NCBI RefSeq assembly: GCF_904846215.1
Contig: NZ_CAJGZK010000006.1
Coordinates: 1 to 64,000 of the forward strand
Direction of reading: 5' to 3'
Length of the DNA stretch: 64,000 nt
Source: Psychrobacter glacincola
GTDB lineage: Bacteria; Pseudomonadota; Gammaproteobacteria; Pseudomonadales; Moraxellaceae
Numbering within the stretch: the first letter of the stretch is position 1; every line of letters starts with the position of its first letter. Shown here piece by piece: positions 8,684 through 16,978 of this stretch. Both the position numbers and the translations under genes were made by a program. The notes beneath the pieces are model-generated. The model saw nothing but the letters and a program-made list of their open reading frames with translations, did no database searches and was not told the origin of the DNA.

Positions 8684-9421
8684 ATGCTAAATCCCTCGCA
8701 GTCTGCACGTTTTGATGAATTGACAGTCGCTGTACCAGATTTTATTCGTTATCCTACTATCAGAAAGTTGGCTGAACGAGTGCAGCAAGAGACCTTGAAG
8801 GCTATTGCTGGTCCGGCGCTTTATGATTCTCATGGTTATTCGCGTAGTGCCCGTATTTTAAATAGTCTTTATCAAACGCCTATTGCCGATGCCTCTATCT
8901 TGGTGGCTATCACTCACGAACGCCATCCTAAGCTGCTGCTGACTCGCCGCGCGGCTCATATGAACAGTCATGCTGGCGAAGTATCCTGTGCTGGTGGCAA
9001 ACATGAAGCAGGAGATGGTAACAATGTCGTGACCGCCCTACGTGAAGCCTGCGAGGAAACCGCGCTACCGCCTAATAAAGTTCAGTTACTTGGTCAACTG
9101 CCTATCCAAACCTCTAAAAGCGGTATGAGTGTGCGTCCTATTGTGGCGCTTATTGCGCCAGACTTGCTTTTAGTGCCGGAGCTTGGGGAGATATCGCGTA
9201 TTTTTTGGGCGGATTTTGAGACATTGCTGACTCAGCCGACCGTCGAATATGCCATAGAATATATGTTGCAAGATCAGGCAGCGACGCTGCTCACACCGAG
9301 CTGGCAAGTAGATGGAGAGACAGTATGGGGGCTGACAGGACGAGTCATTGCCAGTTTATTAGAGACAGGCTTTGATCGGCAGCTGGAGTGGTACTACCGC
9401 ATACAAGATACCCGATTATAG
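8684..9421 (+). CDS. Nudix hydrolase, CoA pyrophosphatase type (NudL-like)
   Basis: This 245-residue protein contains LLLTRRAAHMNSHAGEVSCA followed by GGKHEAGD and the Nudix box with REACEETALPP. The segment before the box (LTxR-x4-HxGEVxxxGGxxE) is the UPF0035/CoA-pyrophosphatase signature. The family cleaves CoA or acyl-CoA to 4'-phosphopantetheine and 3',5'-ADP. Length is slightly above the usual 190-220 residues because of an N-terminal extension. Fifteen bases beyond the stop an IS256-like element is inserted, so any former downstream partner is now separated. Confidence 0.85.
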   Translation: MLNPSQSARFDELTVAVPDFIRYPTIRKLAERVQQETLKAIAGPALYDSHGYSRSARILNSLYQTPIADASILVAITHERHPKLLLTRRAAHMNSHAGEVSCAGGKHEAGDGNNVVTALREACEETALPPNKVQLLGQLPIQTSKSGMSVRPIVALIAPDLLLVPELGEISRIFWADFETLLTQPTVEYAIEYMLQDQAATLLTPSWQVDGETVWGLTGRVIASLLETGFDRQLEWYYRIQDTRL

Positions 9422-9435
9422 AAGTGTTAGATACT

Positions 9436-10498
9436 GGTGTAATGGACAAAATTCATGCTAAAAAGTAGAAGGTAGTCGCTAATGGACATAATTCATGCTA
9501 TTTGAGTGACTTCGAGCCTAAAAAGTCTTTAATAAACCGTAACTTACGATGCTCATTTAGCCCGTGATGACTGTGTAATTGTCGCTTTAGCTCACTGAAC
9601 AACCCTTCAAGAGAATTGGTGGTATTTGGTATGTCTAAATGCTCATACTCTTGATAAGTGAATAGCCAATCACCATTGGTTCTGAGGCTACGATAAGCAC
9701 TTCTAAGACGTTTATGCGTGTACCATGTTTTACCAGTATCCTCATTGGTACTACGCTCACTTAGGTAGCCTTCATGAGTCAAGTACCAGTGATCTAAGCA
9801 CTTTATGAACGCCTCTTTATCAAGCTTTGTTATTTTTAAAGTAAGTCGTCTAAGCTCGATACTGGCGCTGTTCTTAGGGCGACGGGTTAAGTAGCGGGTC
9901 ACTATTTGTATTTGATGAAACTGGCACATCTGACAAGGTATACTGGTAAATAGCGTCCTAAGTCCTCGTCTGCCATCGCAGGTGATGCTTTGTATATCAA
10001 TGCCTGACGATGCTAGGTGATCCACTCCTTGCTTATAGGCACTGTTGGTTTCATGACTCACTATCGCGTAATAAAGAACGGTTCTAGTTGTGTTGTCCAT
10101 AAAGACCATTAAACCAAATTTGCGACCAAAGTAAGTGGTGTCCATGATGATATTAGCAGTCTTTGGCCGTTTAATCTGATACTCAATACTGATTTTGTCT
10201 AAGCGTCTTTGGATGGTTTTAAGACTACAGTGGTATTTTTCAGCCAGTTGTTTGTAGGTCTGTTTACCTTCGGTATATTCAATCCAAAGGGTTTGGTTGT
10301 TGAGTCTGGTGCCACCTGAAAACTGCCGTTTGCAAGCTAGACATTGATACTGCTGTTTGCCTAGTTTGCGCCCGTTCTTCTTGGTGTGTTTGTCACGACA
10401 AAAAGGGCAGTTTTTTGATTCATGGCGCTGATTCCTTGCAAATATAGACAGTATATAGCTTTAGAGCCTATGACAGCATGAATTTTGTCCATTACACC
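9436..10498 (-). mobile_element. Complete IS256-like insertion sequence with 8-bp target duplication
   Basis: This 1063-bp element is bounded by perfect 24-bp inverted repeats starting GGTGTAATGGACAAAATTCA: the left at 9436-9459 and the right, inverted, at 10475-10498. The flanks are an exact direct repeat TAGATACT at 9428-9435 and 10499-10506, an 8-bp duplication typical of IS256-type transposition, and its intactness suggests recent insertion. A second, imperfect copy of the terminal sequence (TAATGGACATAATTCATGCTA) lies at 9480-9500, just inside the left end. One transposase frame fills the element. Confidence 0.92.
9498..10423 (-). CDS. IS256-like transposase (zinc-binding variant), frame broken at A6 run
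   Basis: The main open frame encodes an N-terminal zinc ribbon (NCPFCRDKH ... CLACKRQF), a helix-turn-helix-like stretch (TYKQLAEKYHCSLKTIQRRL) and a catalytic core opening IIMDTTYFGRKFG and ending LEGLFSELKRQLHSHHGLN. This fits MULE/IS256-type transposases with an added zinc ribbon. The main frame has no ATG at its start. A well-placed ATG at 10423, with AAGGA upstream, is one base out of frame and would join it by -1 slippage in the six-A run (10411-10416) to give MNQKNCPFC. Either programmed slippage or a one-base deletion explains this. A CTG at 10451 is a weak in-frame alternative. Confidence 0.8.
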
Positions 10499-10661
10499 TA
10501 GATACTCGCTAATAATCATGTTTTTGGTGAAGGAGGATGGTTAGTATAGACGTTAGTGCTCATGGCTCATTATCTTCTATTGAGTACTAATATTTATGAC
10601 TTAAGTTTCTAGTTAGAATTTATAACGTTTTTCTCTTTAGACGTTTTTAAATGAGTGCCTT

Positions 10662-12026
10662 CTATTTATAATAATCATCGTTTTTCTTAAGCCACCAGTT
10701 CATATTGTCTTGGCGCTTGGCACGAAATACCTCTAACTTATCTGCAACAGTACTATTATGCTGGCGTGCGGTATCGAGGGCAAATAGAATCGGCACCGAA
10801 GATAGCACCCCAAATCGTATTTTTGATTTTGGCAGATGTAGTCCGTCGCCGATATCATCACCGACCAAGGTACGGGTCACGCTGGCATTGACCATCTCAA
10901 CAAAACGCCCACGGCGATTGTCTTCACCCATCAGCTGACGTGGTAAATCGTGCAGGGCTTTTGCCAGTGGTCGTCCCATTTTAAAATCAAGCTGTTGAAT
11001 AGATAAATAGGTATAGAGCCACTCCCAACAGGCGGCTTCATCTTTGGGCAGTCGTTGTAAATCAACGCCCAGCCAATAACTGGCAAGATTCCATAAATGC
11101 AAGATGCCTTTGGCTTCCTCAGTACTAATACGGGCGCCAAGCAATCTCAGTCCGCGCATAATCAACAGTGAAAACTGCAAATGAGTAGCAATCATATCGG
11201 TTTGATTGATAGGGATACCCCAATAAGCCGTGTTCCAGCTACCATCAGGAAAATGGTACTGGTCGGCATTCGATATGACACCGTTCGCCGCTTTCGCTTT
11301 ACCTTTAAGTAAATTTTGACGTACTAAAGTATGTATTTGACGTACTTTGATAGATTGCTGCCAACCTTCAGAGCCGATAGCCAATACTCGTTCAATATTA
11401 GGTTTGCTATGCTCTGAATCTAAATGCAATTGAGGGTGCTCAGAGACCGCCAAGATATAGGCGTAGGTACGCATCAATCTTGGTAAAGCGTCATGCATCA
11501 GTGCGCCAGTCTGAATCAGCGGTAGCGATAAGGCAGGAATACTGTAGCCTGCCATGAGTGCCACGTTACGCAATAGCCAGATCAGCATCAGCGGATAACG
11601 CCGATAGGCAATTGCGCCAATGTTCGCAAGCTTGGGATCAAACCAATCGGGATGACGGCTAAATTGTTCGGTTAAAGCGTTAAATGAAGGGTGATTTATA
11701 AGAGCATTGTCATCGAAGCGAAGGTTGTTTCTATCATCAATAACAAACTGCTGTAATGGCTTGGCAAAACGAATGCCGTCAGTGGCTAGATCATCCGCTA
11801 GTGGATCGCCAATATCGTAGCCTGCAACTATTTCCTCTAACAAATCTTGTGAGATGACAAAGTCTTTTGGCAATAAATAGCGCTTAATACGCTTTAAAAC
11901 TTGCAAATCGCTATGGTCGTCAATAGCAGTGGTGCGTCCATGCCGCTGATAGTTTATCGCGTCTTTAGAAGCGTTATTATCTAAGGCACTTGAATGATCT
12001 ATTGTATCTCTATCGATTGAATCCAT
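10662..12026 (-). CDS. MpaB / latex-clearing-protein-like oxygenase (DUF2236)
   Basis: This 454-residue protein shows the DUF2236 pattern: RYPLMLIWLLRNVALMAGYS, then EGWQQSIKVRQIHTLVRQNL with the candidate haem-ligand His, then WGIPINQTDMIATHLQFSLL. Known relatives are haem b oxygenases (bacterial rubber oxygenase Lcp, fungal MpaB); most bacterial members are of unknown substrate. There is no signal peptide, so it is probably cytoplasmic. The N-terminal 40 residues are polar and likely disordered. It stands alone between the IS256-like element and a dispersed repeat. The family call comes from motif memory; Lcp activity should not be assumed. Confidence 0.6.
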   Translation of the reverse strand: MDSIDRDTIDHSSALDNNASKDAINYQRHGRTTAIDDHSDLQVLKRIKRYLLPKDFVISQDLLEEIVAGYDIGDPLADDLATDGIRFAKPLQQFVIDDRNNLRFDDNALINHPSFNALTEQFSRHPDWFDPKLANIGAIAYRRYPLMLIWLLRNVALMAGYSIPALSLPLIQTGALMHDALPRLMRTYAYILAVSEHPQLHLDSEHSKPNIERVLAIGSEGWQQSIKVRQIHTLVRQNLLKGKAKAANGVISNADQYHFPDGSWNTAYWGIPINQTDMIATHLQFSLLIMRGLRLLGARISTEEAKGILHLWNLASYWLGVDLQRLPKDEAACWEWLYTYLSIQQLDFKMGRPLAKALHDLPRQLMGEDNRRGRFVEMVNASVTRTLVGDDIGDGLHLPKSKIRFGVLSSVPILFALDTARQHNSTVADKLEVFRAKRQDNMNWWLKKNDDYYK

Positions 12027-12141
12027 CGTTATCCAATACCCTTTTATTAGGCTTTGACTCAGGTTTTGTATCGAGTGCTATTTACCAAGCATCTTTTGCA
12101 TCGACAAGGTGTTTGTTAAAGGCTTTTGATACCAAATGCTA

Positions 12142-12285
12142 TATAGTTGATCAACTTTTAAAAGGATACAGAGCTACTGGGGTTAATTATTCGCAGCTTC
12201 TGTCTGCATGGGCACAGCAAGCAAGAAAAATTTACCCCAGTAGTGCTTTATAACATTTGTATTTTTTTACTTAGGACTAACTATA
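12142..12285 (+). repeat. MITE-like element, subfamily A copy 1
   Basis: It runs from TATAGTTGATCAAC to GGACTAACTATA. The arms CTACTGGGGTTAA and TTTACCCCAGTAG flank the core GCAGCTTCTGTCTGCATGGG then CACAGCAAGCAAG. A 13-bp direct repeat ACCAAATGCTATA borders it (12131-12143 and 12289-12301). It fills much of the 349-bp gap between the oxygenase and nhaA. Confidence 0.9.
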
Positions 12286-12375
12286 GACACCAAATGCTAT
12301 AAAAGCCTTTAAGCTAATAAAACACCGACAAATAACCTCTTAAACCTTTAAATAACTGAACGGTAAAAAATACGG

Positions 12376-13578
12376 TTAAGAATGGCGCGTTAAGTCTACA
12401 GAGGTTACATTAACCTCATCTTTTAAAGTGGCTTTGAGCATCATATAACCTGCGATACCAGAGACGATTGAACCCATAATGATACCCAAACGCTCATCAA
12501 ATAATGGCGTCTCAGCGGCAAATGCAAGCCCACCGATAAACAAACTCATGGTAAAGCCCACACCGCATAATAAGGCTGCGCCATAGACTTGCTTAAAGTT
12601 CATGCCTTTTGGCATGGTAGAAATGCCCAGCTTAAAGATTAACCAGCACATCATCATAACGCCTAGTTGTTTACCGATGAACAGTCCGGCGGCAATACCA
12701 AGCGGCACAGAATGAAACAGCTCACCAAACCCTGCGCCCTTAAGCGAAATGCCCGCATTGGCAAAAGCAAATAGGGGTAAGATACCGTAAGAAACGGTGT
12801 TTTGTAGGTCGTGCTCAAGCTCTTCAAGCGGCGAGTGCTCAGGATCAGTGCGGTCAAATAAAGGAATAAAGAGCGCCAATACAACCCCAGCTAACGTTGC
12901 ATGGATACCGGATTTGAGTACGGCAACCCACATGATAACGCCAATTAGCAAATAAGGCGTGATGCTAGTAACGTTACGGCGATTGAGCAGATATAAAAAC
13001 GGCAGACATAAGCCCGCGATAGCCAGTGAACCAAGCGATAAATCATTGGTATAAAATAAAGCGATGATAATAATCGCGCCGATATCATCAAAGATAGCAA
13101 TCGAGACTAAGAATACTTTTAATGAATTGGGTACGCGATTACCAAGTAAACTTAAGATACCAAGAGCAAAGGCGATATCAGTCGCTGCTGGAATCGCCCA
13201 ACCTCGCCAAAATTCAGGGTTGTTATAGTTAAAAAGCAGATAGACGATGGCTGGCATGATCATACCGCCAAGTGCCGCCCCTGCTGGCAAGATAATTTGC
13301 TTTACATTGGACAGCTCGCCGATTAACACTTCACGCTTAAGCTCAAGTCCCACTAAAAAGAAAAATACCGCCATCAAGCCATCATTGATCCAATGATGAG
13401 CATCTTTGGCAATCTCAAAACTACCAATCTGAATGGCAACTGGTGCTTGAATAAAGGATTCGTACCACGTATTTAGAGAAGTATTAGCAATAATCATTGC
13501 TGCGATAGCTGCCAGCGCTAGGACAATACCGCCCGACGCCTCGAGATTAAAAAACGCTCTGATTTTATGTGTTGCCAT
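12376..13578 (-). CDS. nhaA: Na+/H+ antiporter NhaA
   Basis: This 400-residue inner-membrane antiporter exports Na+ (or Li+) in exchange for protons. The two adjacent ion-binding aspartates are visible in [19 protein letters not shown], and [19 protein letters not shown] and the C-terminal [10 protein letters not shown] are also conserved. Length matches the family. A longer frame begins with TTG at 13596, but ATG at 13578 has GAGGAC six bases upstream and starts [17 protein letters not shown], so it is chosen. No NhaR-type regulator is adjacent. It is useful for a salt-tolerant organism. Confidence 0.97.
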   Translation of the reverse strand: MATHKIRAFFNLEASGGIVLALAAIAAMIIANTSLNTWYESFIQAPVAIQIGSFEIAKDAHHWINDGLMAVFFFLVGLELKREVLIGELSNVKQIILPAGAALGGMIMPAIVYLLFNYNNPEFWRGWAIPAATDIAFALGILSLLGNRVPNSLKVFLVSIAIFDDIGAIIIIALFYTNDLSLGSLAIAGLCLPFLYLLNRRNVTSITPYLLIGVIMWVAVLKSGIHATLAGVVLALFIPLFDRTDPEHSPLEELEHDLQNTVSYGILPLFAFANAGISLKGAGFGELFHSVPLGIAAGLFIGKQLGVMMMCWLIFKLGISTMPKGMNFKQVYGAALLCGVGFTMSLFIGGLAFAAETPLFDERLGIIMGSIVSGIAGYMMLKATLKDEVNVTSVDLTRHS

Positions 13579-13842
13579 ATTGTCCTCATTAACCAAATAA
13601 AACGTGCGAAAGTATTCAAAAGCTCAAGTATTTTTCATATATCTATAATGGCTCTGCTTTAAATGCGAGACTGCGTATCGGGACGAGTCTTTGTTAGCAT
13701 CAATGTTTATAATACCAGTGTCATAGACGTATATCGCTAGTTTCTCATATTCTTATTCATATAAACAAATGAAATAGGTTACCGGTTTTACCCTCTAAAT
13801 TGAAAGCTTGATGAAAGTAAAAGCTGTTTTTAGAGTATCTTA

Positions 13843-13987
13843 TATAGTTGCTCTACTTTTAAAAGAGTATAGAACTACTGGGGTTAATTATTCGCAGCCT
13901 CTGTCTGCGTAGGCACAGCAAGCAAGAAAAATTGATCCCAGTAGTGATGGATAACATTTGCGTTTCTTTTATTTAGGATGGGTTATA
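13843..13987 (+). repeat. MITE-like element, subfamily A copy 2
   Basis: It begins TATAGTTGCTCTAC and ends GATGGGTTATA (slightly decayed terminus). The arms CTACTGGGGTTAA / TTGATCCCAGTAG surround the core with GCGTAGGCACAGCAAGCAAG. It lies within the 753-bp gap between nhaA and the TSUP gene, which otherwise holds only simple repeats. Confidence 0.85.
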
Positions 13988-14080
13988 TGCTAAATCTAGC
14001 AGACTTTGCTAGGTTTATGGCTTTTTTCGCGGTTTTAACTCTATAATAAGCCGCTTTATGCAATGGCTAGCATCAGATTT

Positions 14081-14125
14081 GGCTGTTATAAAATTGGCTG
14101 TTATGAAATTGGCCGTTATCAAAAC
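14081..14125. repeat. Three tandem copies of a 15-bp unit
   Basis: GGCTGTTATAAAATT (14081-14095), GGCTGTTATGAAATT (14096-14110) and a third, decayed unit GGCCGTTATCAAAAC (14111-14125). A looser CTACTAAAAA-type repeat follows near 14218-14270. No coding potential is visible. Confidence 0.8.
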
Positions 14126-14331
14126 AATATGCACATTATCTATCCATATATTTTTTGCCTGATAGGCATCCAACTGTTTTTAAATGAGCGTTTTTAAATA
14201 AATACGGCCAATAAACCGCTACTAAAAATCGCTGCTAAAAAGTACCACTAAAAAATGCTACCAAAAATTACGGTTGGTTGAACCTTTTAAGGCTTGTGTC
14301 TCTTATATTATAAATTTTGCAGGTCAGTGTC

Positions 14332-15087
14332 ATGGACGTATCCCTTTCTATTGAAGTTATTTTAATGTTGACGGCTGTAGCGGCGCTGGCAGGTTTTATC
14401 GATGCCATTGCCGGTGGCGGTGGTTTGCTTACTATTCCTGCCATGCTGCTTGCCAATATTCCGCCTGTATTGACATTGGGCACTAATAAGCTACAAGCCG
14501 CTTCAGGGGCATTAGCAGCATCTATTACGATGATTAAAAAGGGCGTCGTCAAACCTAAAAATATAAAAACAGCGATTATTGCGGCTTTTATCGGCTCTAT
14601 TTTTGGCTCAATTGCAGTGCAGTTATCGCCACCTGACCTGTTAGAAAAGCTGATTCCATTTTTGATTGCGGCAATTGGTATCTATACTTTGTTTGCCCCC
14701 AAACTTGGTGAAGTGGAAGCTGCCCCGCGTATCTCAGAGGGCGCTTGGCAAAAAATTGCTGCTCCTTTGATTGGTTTTTATGATGGGTATATGGGACCTG
14801 GGACGGGTATGTTTTTTGCGCTCGGCAATGTGGCGTTACGTGGTCGAAAAATTATTGAAGCAACTGGTGCGGCAAAGGTACTGAATTTATCTACCAATAT
14901 TGGCTCATTAATATTTTTTATCTTGGGCGGTAATGTCTTGTGGACAGTGGGGCTGGCGATGATGGTCGGGCAAACCATAGGGGCGTATTTTGGCTCGCAT
15001 ATGGTGGTAAAAGGCGGCAGTCGACTCATTCGTCCGATGATTGTGTTGGTCTGTCTTGTGATGGTGACCAAATATGTACTTGGTTAA
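14332..15087 (+). CDS. TSUP (TauE/SafE) family anion exporter
   Basis: This 251-residue inner-membrane protein has about eight helices. The N-terminal AALAGFIDAIAGGGGLLTIP and the second-repeat GFYDGYMGPGTGMFFALG are the paired glycine-rich signatures of the sulfite exporter TauE/SafE family. Members move sulfite, sulfoacetate or related organic anions; the substrate here is unknown. The frame opens at TTG 14317, but ATG at 14332 preceded by GCAGG is the more likely start. A strong terminator shared with the convergent symporter follows. Confidence 0.9.
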   Translation: MDVSLSIEVILMLTAVAALAGFIDAIAGGGGLLTIPAMLLANIPPVLTLGTNKLQAASGALAASITMIKKGVVKPKNIKTAIIAAFIGSIFGSIAVQLSPPDLLEKLIPFLIAAIGIYTLFAPKLGEVEAAPRISEGAWQKIAAPLIGFYDGYMGPGTGMFFALGNVALRGRKIIEATGAAKVLNLSTNIGSLIFFILGGNVLWTVGLAMMVGQTIGAYFGSHMVVKGGSRLIRPMIVLVCLVMVTKYVLG

Positions 15088-15146
15088 TAGACAGTAGATT
15101 AACTGAAAAGAAAGCATCTTTTGATCTAAAAATATATTTGTTGCAT

Positions 15147-15180
15147 AAAAAAACCTCAGTCTAATCGGCTGAGGTTTTTC
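15147..15180. terminator. Bidirectional terminator between TSUP and symporter genes
   Basis: AACCTCAG (15152-15159) pairs with CTGAGGTT (15169-15176). There are A residues before and TTTTT after, so it can serve both convergent genes. Confidence 0.9.
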
Positions 15181-15211
15181 AACATTTCATATAGGCTATT
15201 TCTACTAAGAA

Positions 15212-16585
15212 CTAGCCGCGCTTAACATCGTCGTATTCACTACCCATCACACCATCATGAAAGACTGCCGATAATTCGCGTTCGCTGTTCTCATCGATAT
15301 GACCGTCAAACATCTCTTTTGCACCCGCATCAGGATCGTTATAAATAGCCAAATCCATCTCACCCTCTGACTTTGCAACGATGACTGTAACTGCCGCATC
15401 GCCACCGACGTTCACCGCGGTACGTAACATATCAAGAATACGGTCAACCCCTAAAATCAAACCAATACCTTCAATAGGTAGACCGACTTGGGCAAATACC
15501 ATGGATAGCATGATCAGACCTACGCCTGGCACGCCTGCCGTACCGATAGAGGCGAGCACTGACATCAAGATAACCGTCAGGTAACCGGTAACCCCTAATT
15601 GAACACCATACAGATTGGCGATAAAGATGGTCGCTGTACCTTGCATGATTGCCGTGCCATCCATATTAATCGTCGCGCCAAATGGGATGGTAAATGAAGC
15701 CACTGAATTACTAACGCCCATACGCTTGGTGACTGCGCGTAGAGTAATGGGAATGGTTGCGTTCGAGCTTGACGTACTAAAGGCAAAGATTTGTACTTCA
15801 CGCATTTTTGCCAAAAAGGTCTTAACAGATAGCCCTGAAGTCAGCTTGAGTATCACCATCATCGTGACAAAAAAGTGAAAGAAGAGTGCAGCAACCAATA
15901 CCGCGACATAGCCCAGTAGTGACCAGATAAGATCTAATCCAAGTTCTGCCATTGCTTTGGTCAGTAGTGCAAATACACCATACGGCGCTAGATTCATAAT
16001 GATGGTCACCATTTTTAAGATGACTTCATTGATAAGCTCTAAGCTTTGTACCAAACCTTTTGCAGGCTTACCTACCATTAAAATACTAATACCGATCAAC
16101 ATGGCAAAAAAGATAATAGATAGCATATCGCCATTTGCCATCGCGCTGATGGGGTTAGCGGGGATAATATTGGAGAAAACGTCGATAAGGGGCGGTGCTG
16201 ACTCTGCTTCGAATACCGCTTCAGTTTCGATTTGCATGCCTTTACCAATACCAAATAGTGAACCAAGCCCGATAGCAGTAGTAATCGCTAGTGCTGTGGT
16301 CACCATATAGATAAAGAATGTTTTGCCACCAATACGTCCTAATAGACGAATATCACCGATACCGCAGACGCCGCAGATAAGCGAAATCAAGACCAGCGGT
16401 ACAACGAGCATTTTGAGCGAATTAACAAACAGCTTACCAACAATGGCAAGAAAACCATTGGTGATATAATTATTAACGAAGCTGCCTTGCGTGTTCAAGC
16501 CAGAATAGTTTATAAATAGACCCAGTATAATACCGAGCACCATGGCAACCATAATCTTGCCCGTCAAACCCATATTTTTCCACAT
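15212..16585 (-). CDS. Dicarboxylate/amino acid:cation symporter (DAACS family)
   Basis: This 457-residue inner-membrane symporter has the family hallmarks FSTSSSNATIPITLRAVTKR (serine-rich hairpin HP1) and FGATINMDGTAIMQG (unwound helix with the NMDGT motif), with GVPGVGLIMLSMVF (HP2) and DRILDMLRTAVNVGGDA near the C-terminus. Homologues import glutamate, aspartate, serine or C4-dicarboxylates with Na+ or H+; the substrate cannot be fixed from sequence alone. The start has AAGGATAG upstream. The C-terminal 45 residues are acidic and cytoplasmic. It appears monocistronic. Confidence 0.93.
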   Translation of the reverse strand: MWKNMGLTGKIMVAMVLGIILGLFINYSGLNTQGSFVNNYITNGFLAIVGKLFVNSLKMLVVPLVLISLICGVCGIGDIRLLGRIGGKTFFIYMVTTALAITTAIGLGSLFGIGKGMQIETEAVFEAESAPPLIDVFSNIIPANPISAMANGDMLSIIFFAMLIGISILMVGKPAKGLVQSLELINEVILKMVTIIMNLAPYGVFALLTKAMAELGLDLIWSLLGYVAVLVAALFFHFFVTMMVILKLTSGLSVKTFLAKMREVQIFAFSTSSSNATIPITLRAVTKRMGVSNSVASFTIPFGATINMDGTAIMQGTATIFIANLYGVQLGVTGYLTVILMSVLASIGTAGVPGVGLIMLSMVFAQVGLPIEGIGLILGVDRILDMLRTAVNVGGDAAVTVIVAKSEGEMDLAIYNDPDAGAKEMFDGHIDENSERELSAVFHDGVMGSEYDDVKRG

Positions 16586-16854
16586 AAACGCTATCCTTGG
16601 TGTCCGTTACGCACAACAATAGACGCAATAGCGCGCTCAATATGAGGGCAATATTTCTGTCATTGCTATTGTTGTGACGTCTATAAATATATGACCTGAC
16701 CATCAAATCAGATTTTGGGGGACAATATAAAATAATAGTTAGGGGTACTGCAAGAATTTTTTATGAATTAAATGCCGTCACATTACAAGATTGGTATGTT
16801 CGAGATTTTTATCTGTCAGAAATTTATATAAAATGGACTGAACTAAGCACTGTT

Positions 16855-16897
16855 GAAGCAGTACATAATGTGTCAATATTACTTTTCGCTGACTATA
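16855..16897 (+). repeat. 3'-half remnant of a subfamily C MITE-like element
   Basis: AGCAGTACATAATGTGTCAA then TATTACTTTTCGCTGACTATA matches the right half of the subfamily C copies (compare 34219-34267). No core or left arm precedes it, so this is a truncated copy. It lies in the 393-bp gap between the symporter and fadE. Confidence 0.8.
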
Positions 16898-16900
16898 GAA

Positions 16901-16933
16901 AAGCGAGATGACTCTGATGAGACCATCTCGCTT
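16901..16933 (-). terminator. Probable terminator of fadE
   Basis: AAGCGAGATG (16901-16910) pairs with CATCTCGCTT (16924-16933). On the minus strand it is followed by TTTTC. It lies 46 bp beyond the fadE stop codon and directly abuts the MITE remnant. Confidence 0.7.
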
Positions 16934-16978
16934 ACTTCAATCAATATAGATACATAACGATATATAGACTAATCCTAG

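Noticed and set aside
10662..12026. Calling this gene a confirmed rubber oxygenase
   Set aside because: There is no signal peptide, and only family-level motifs are visible.
11990..12253. An 87-codon plus-strand open frame
   Set aside because: It overlaps the 5' end of the oxygenase gene on the other strand and runs through a MITE-like element; its peptide is the translated repeat, with no family features.
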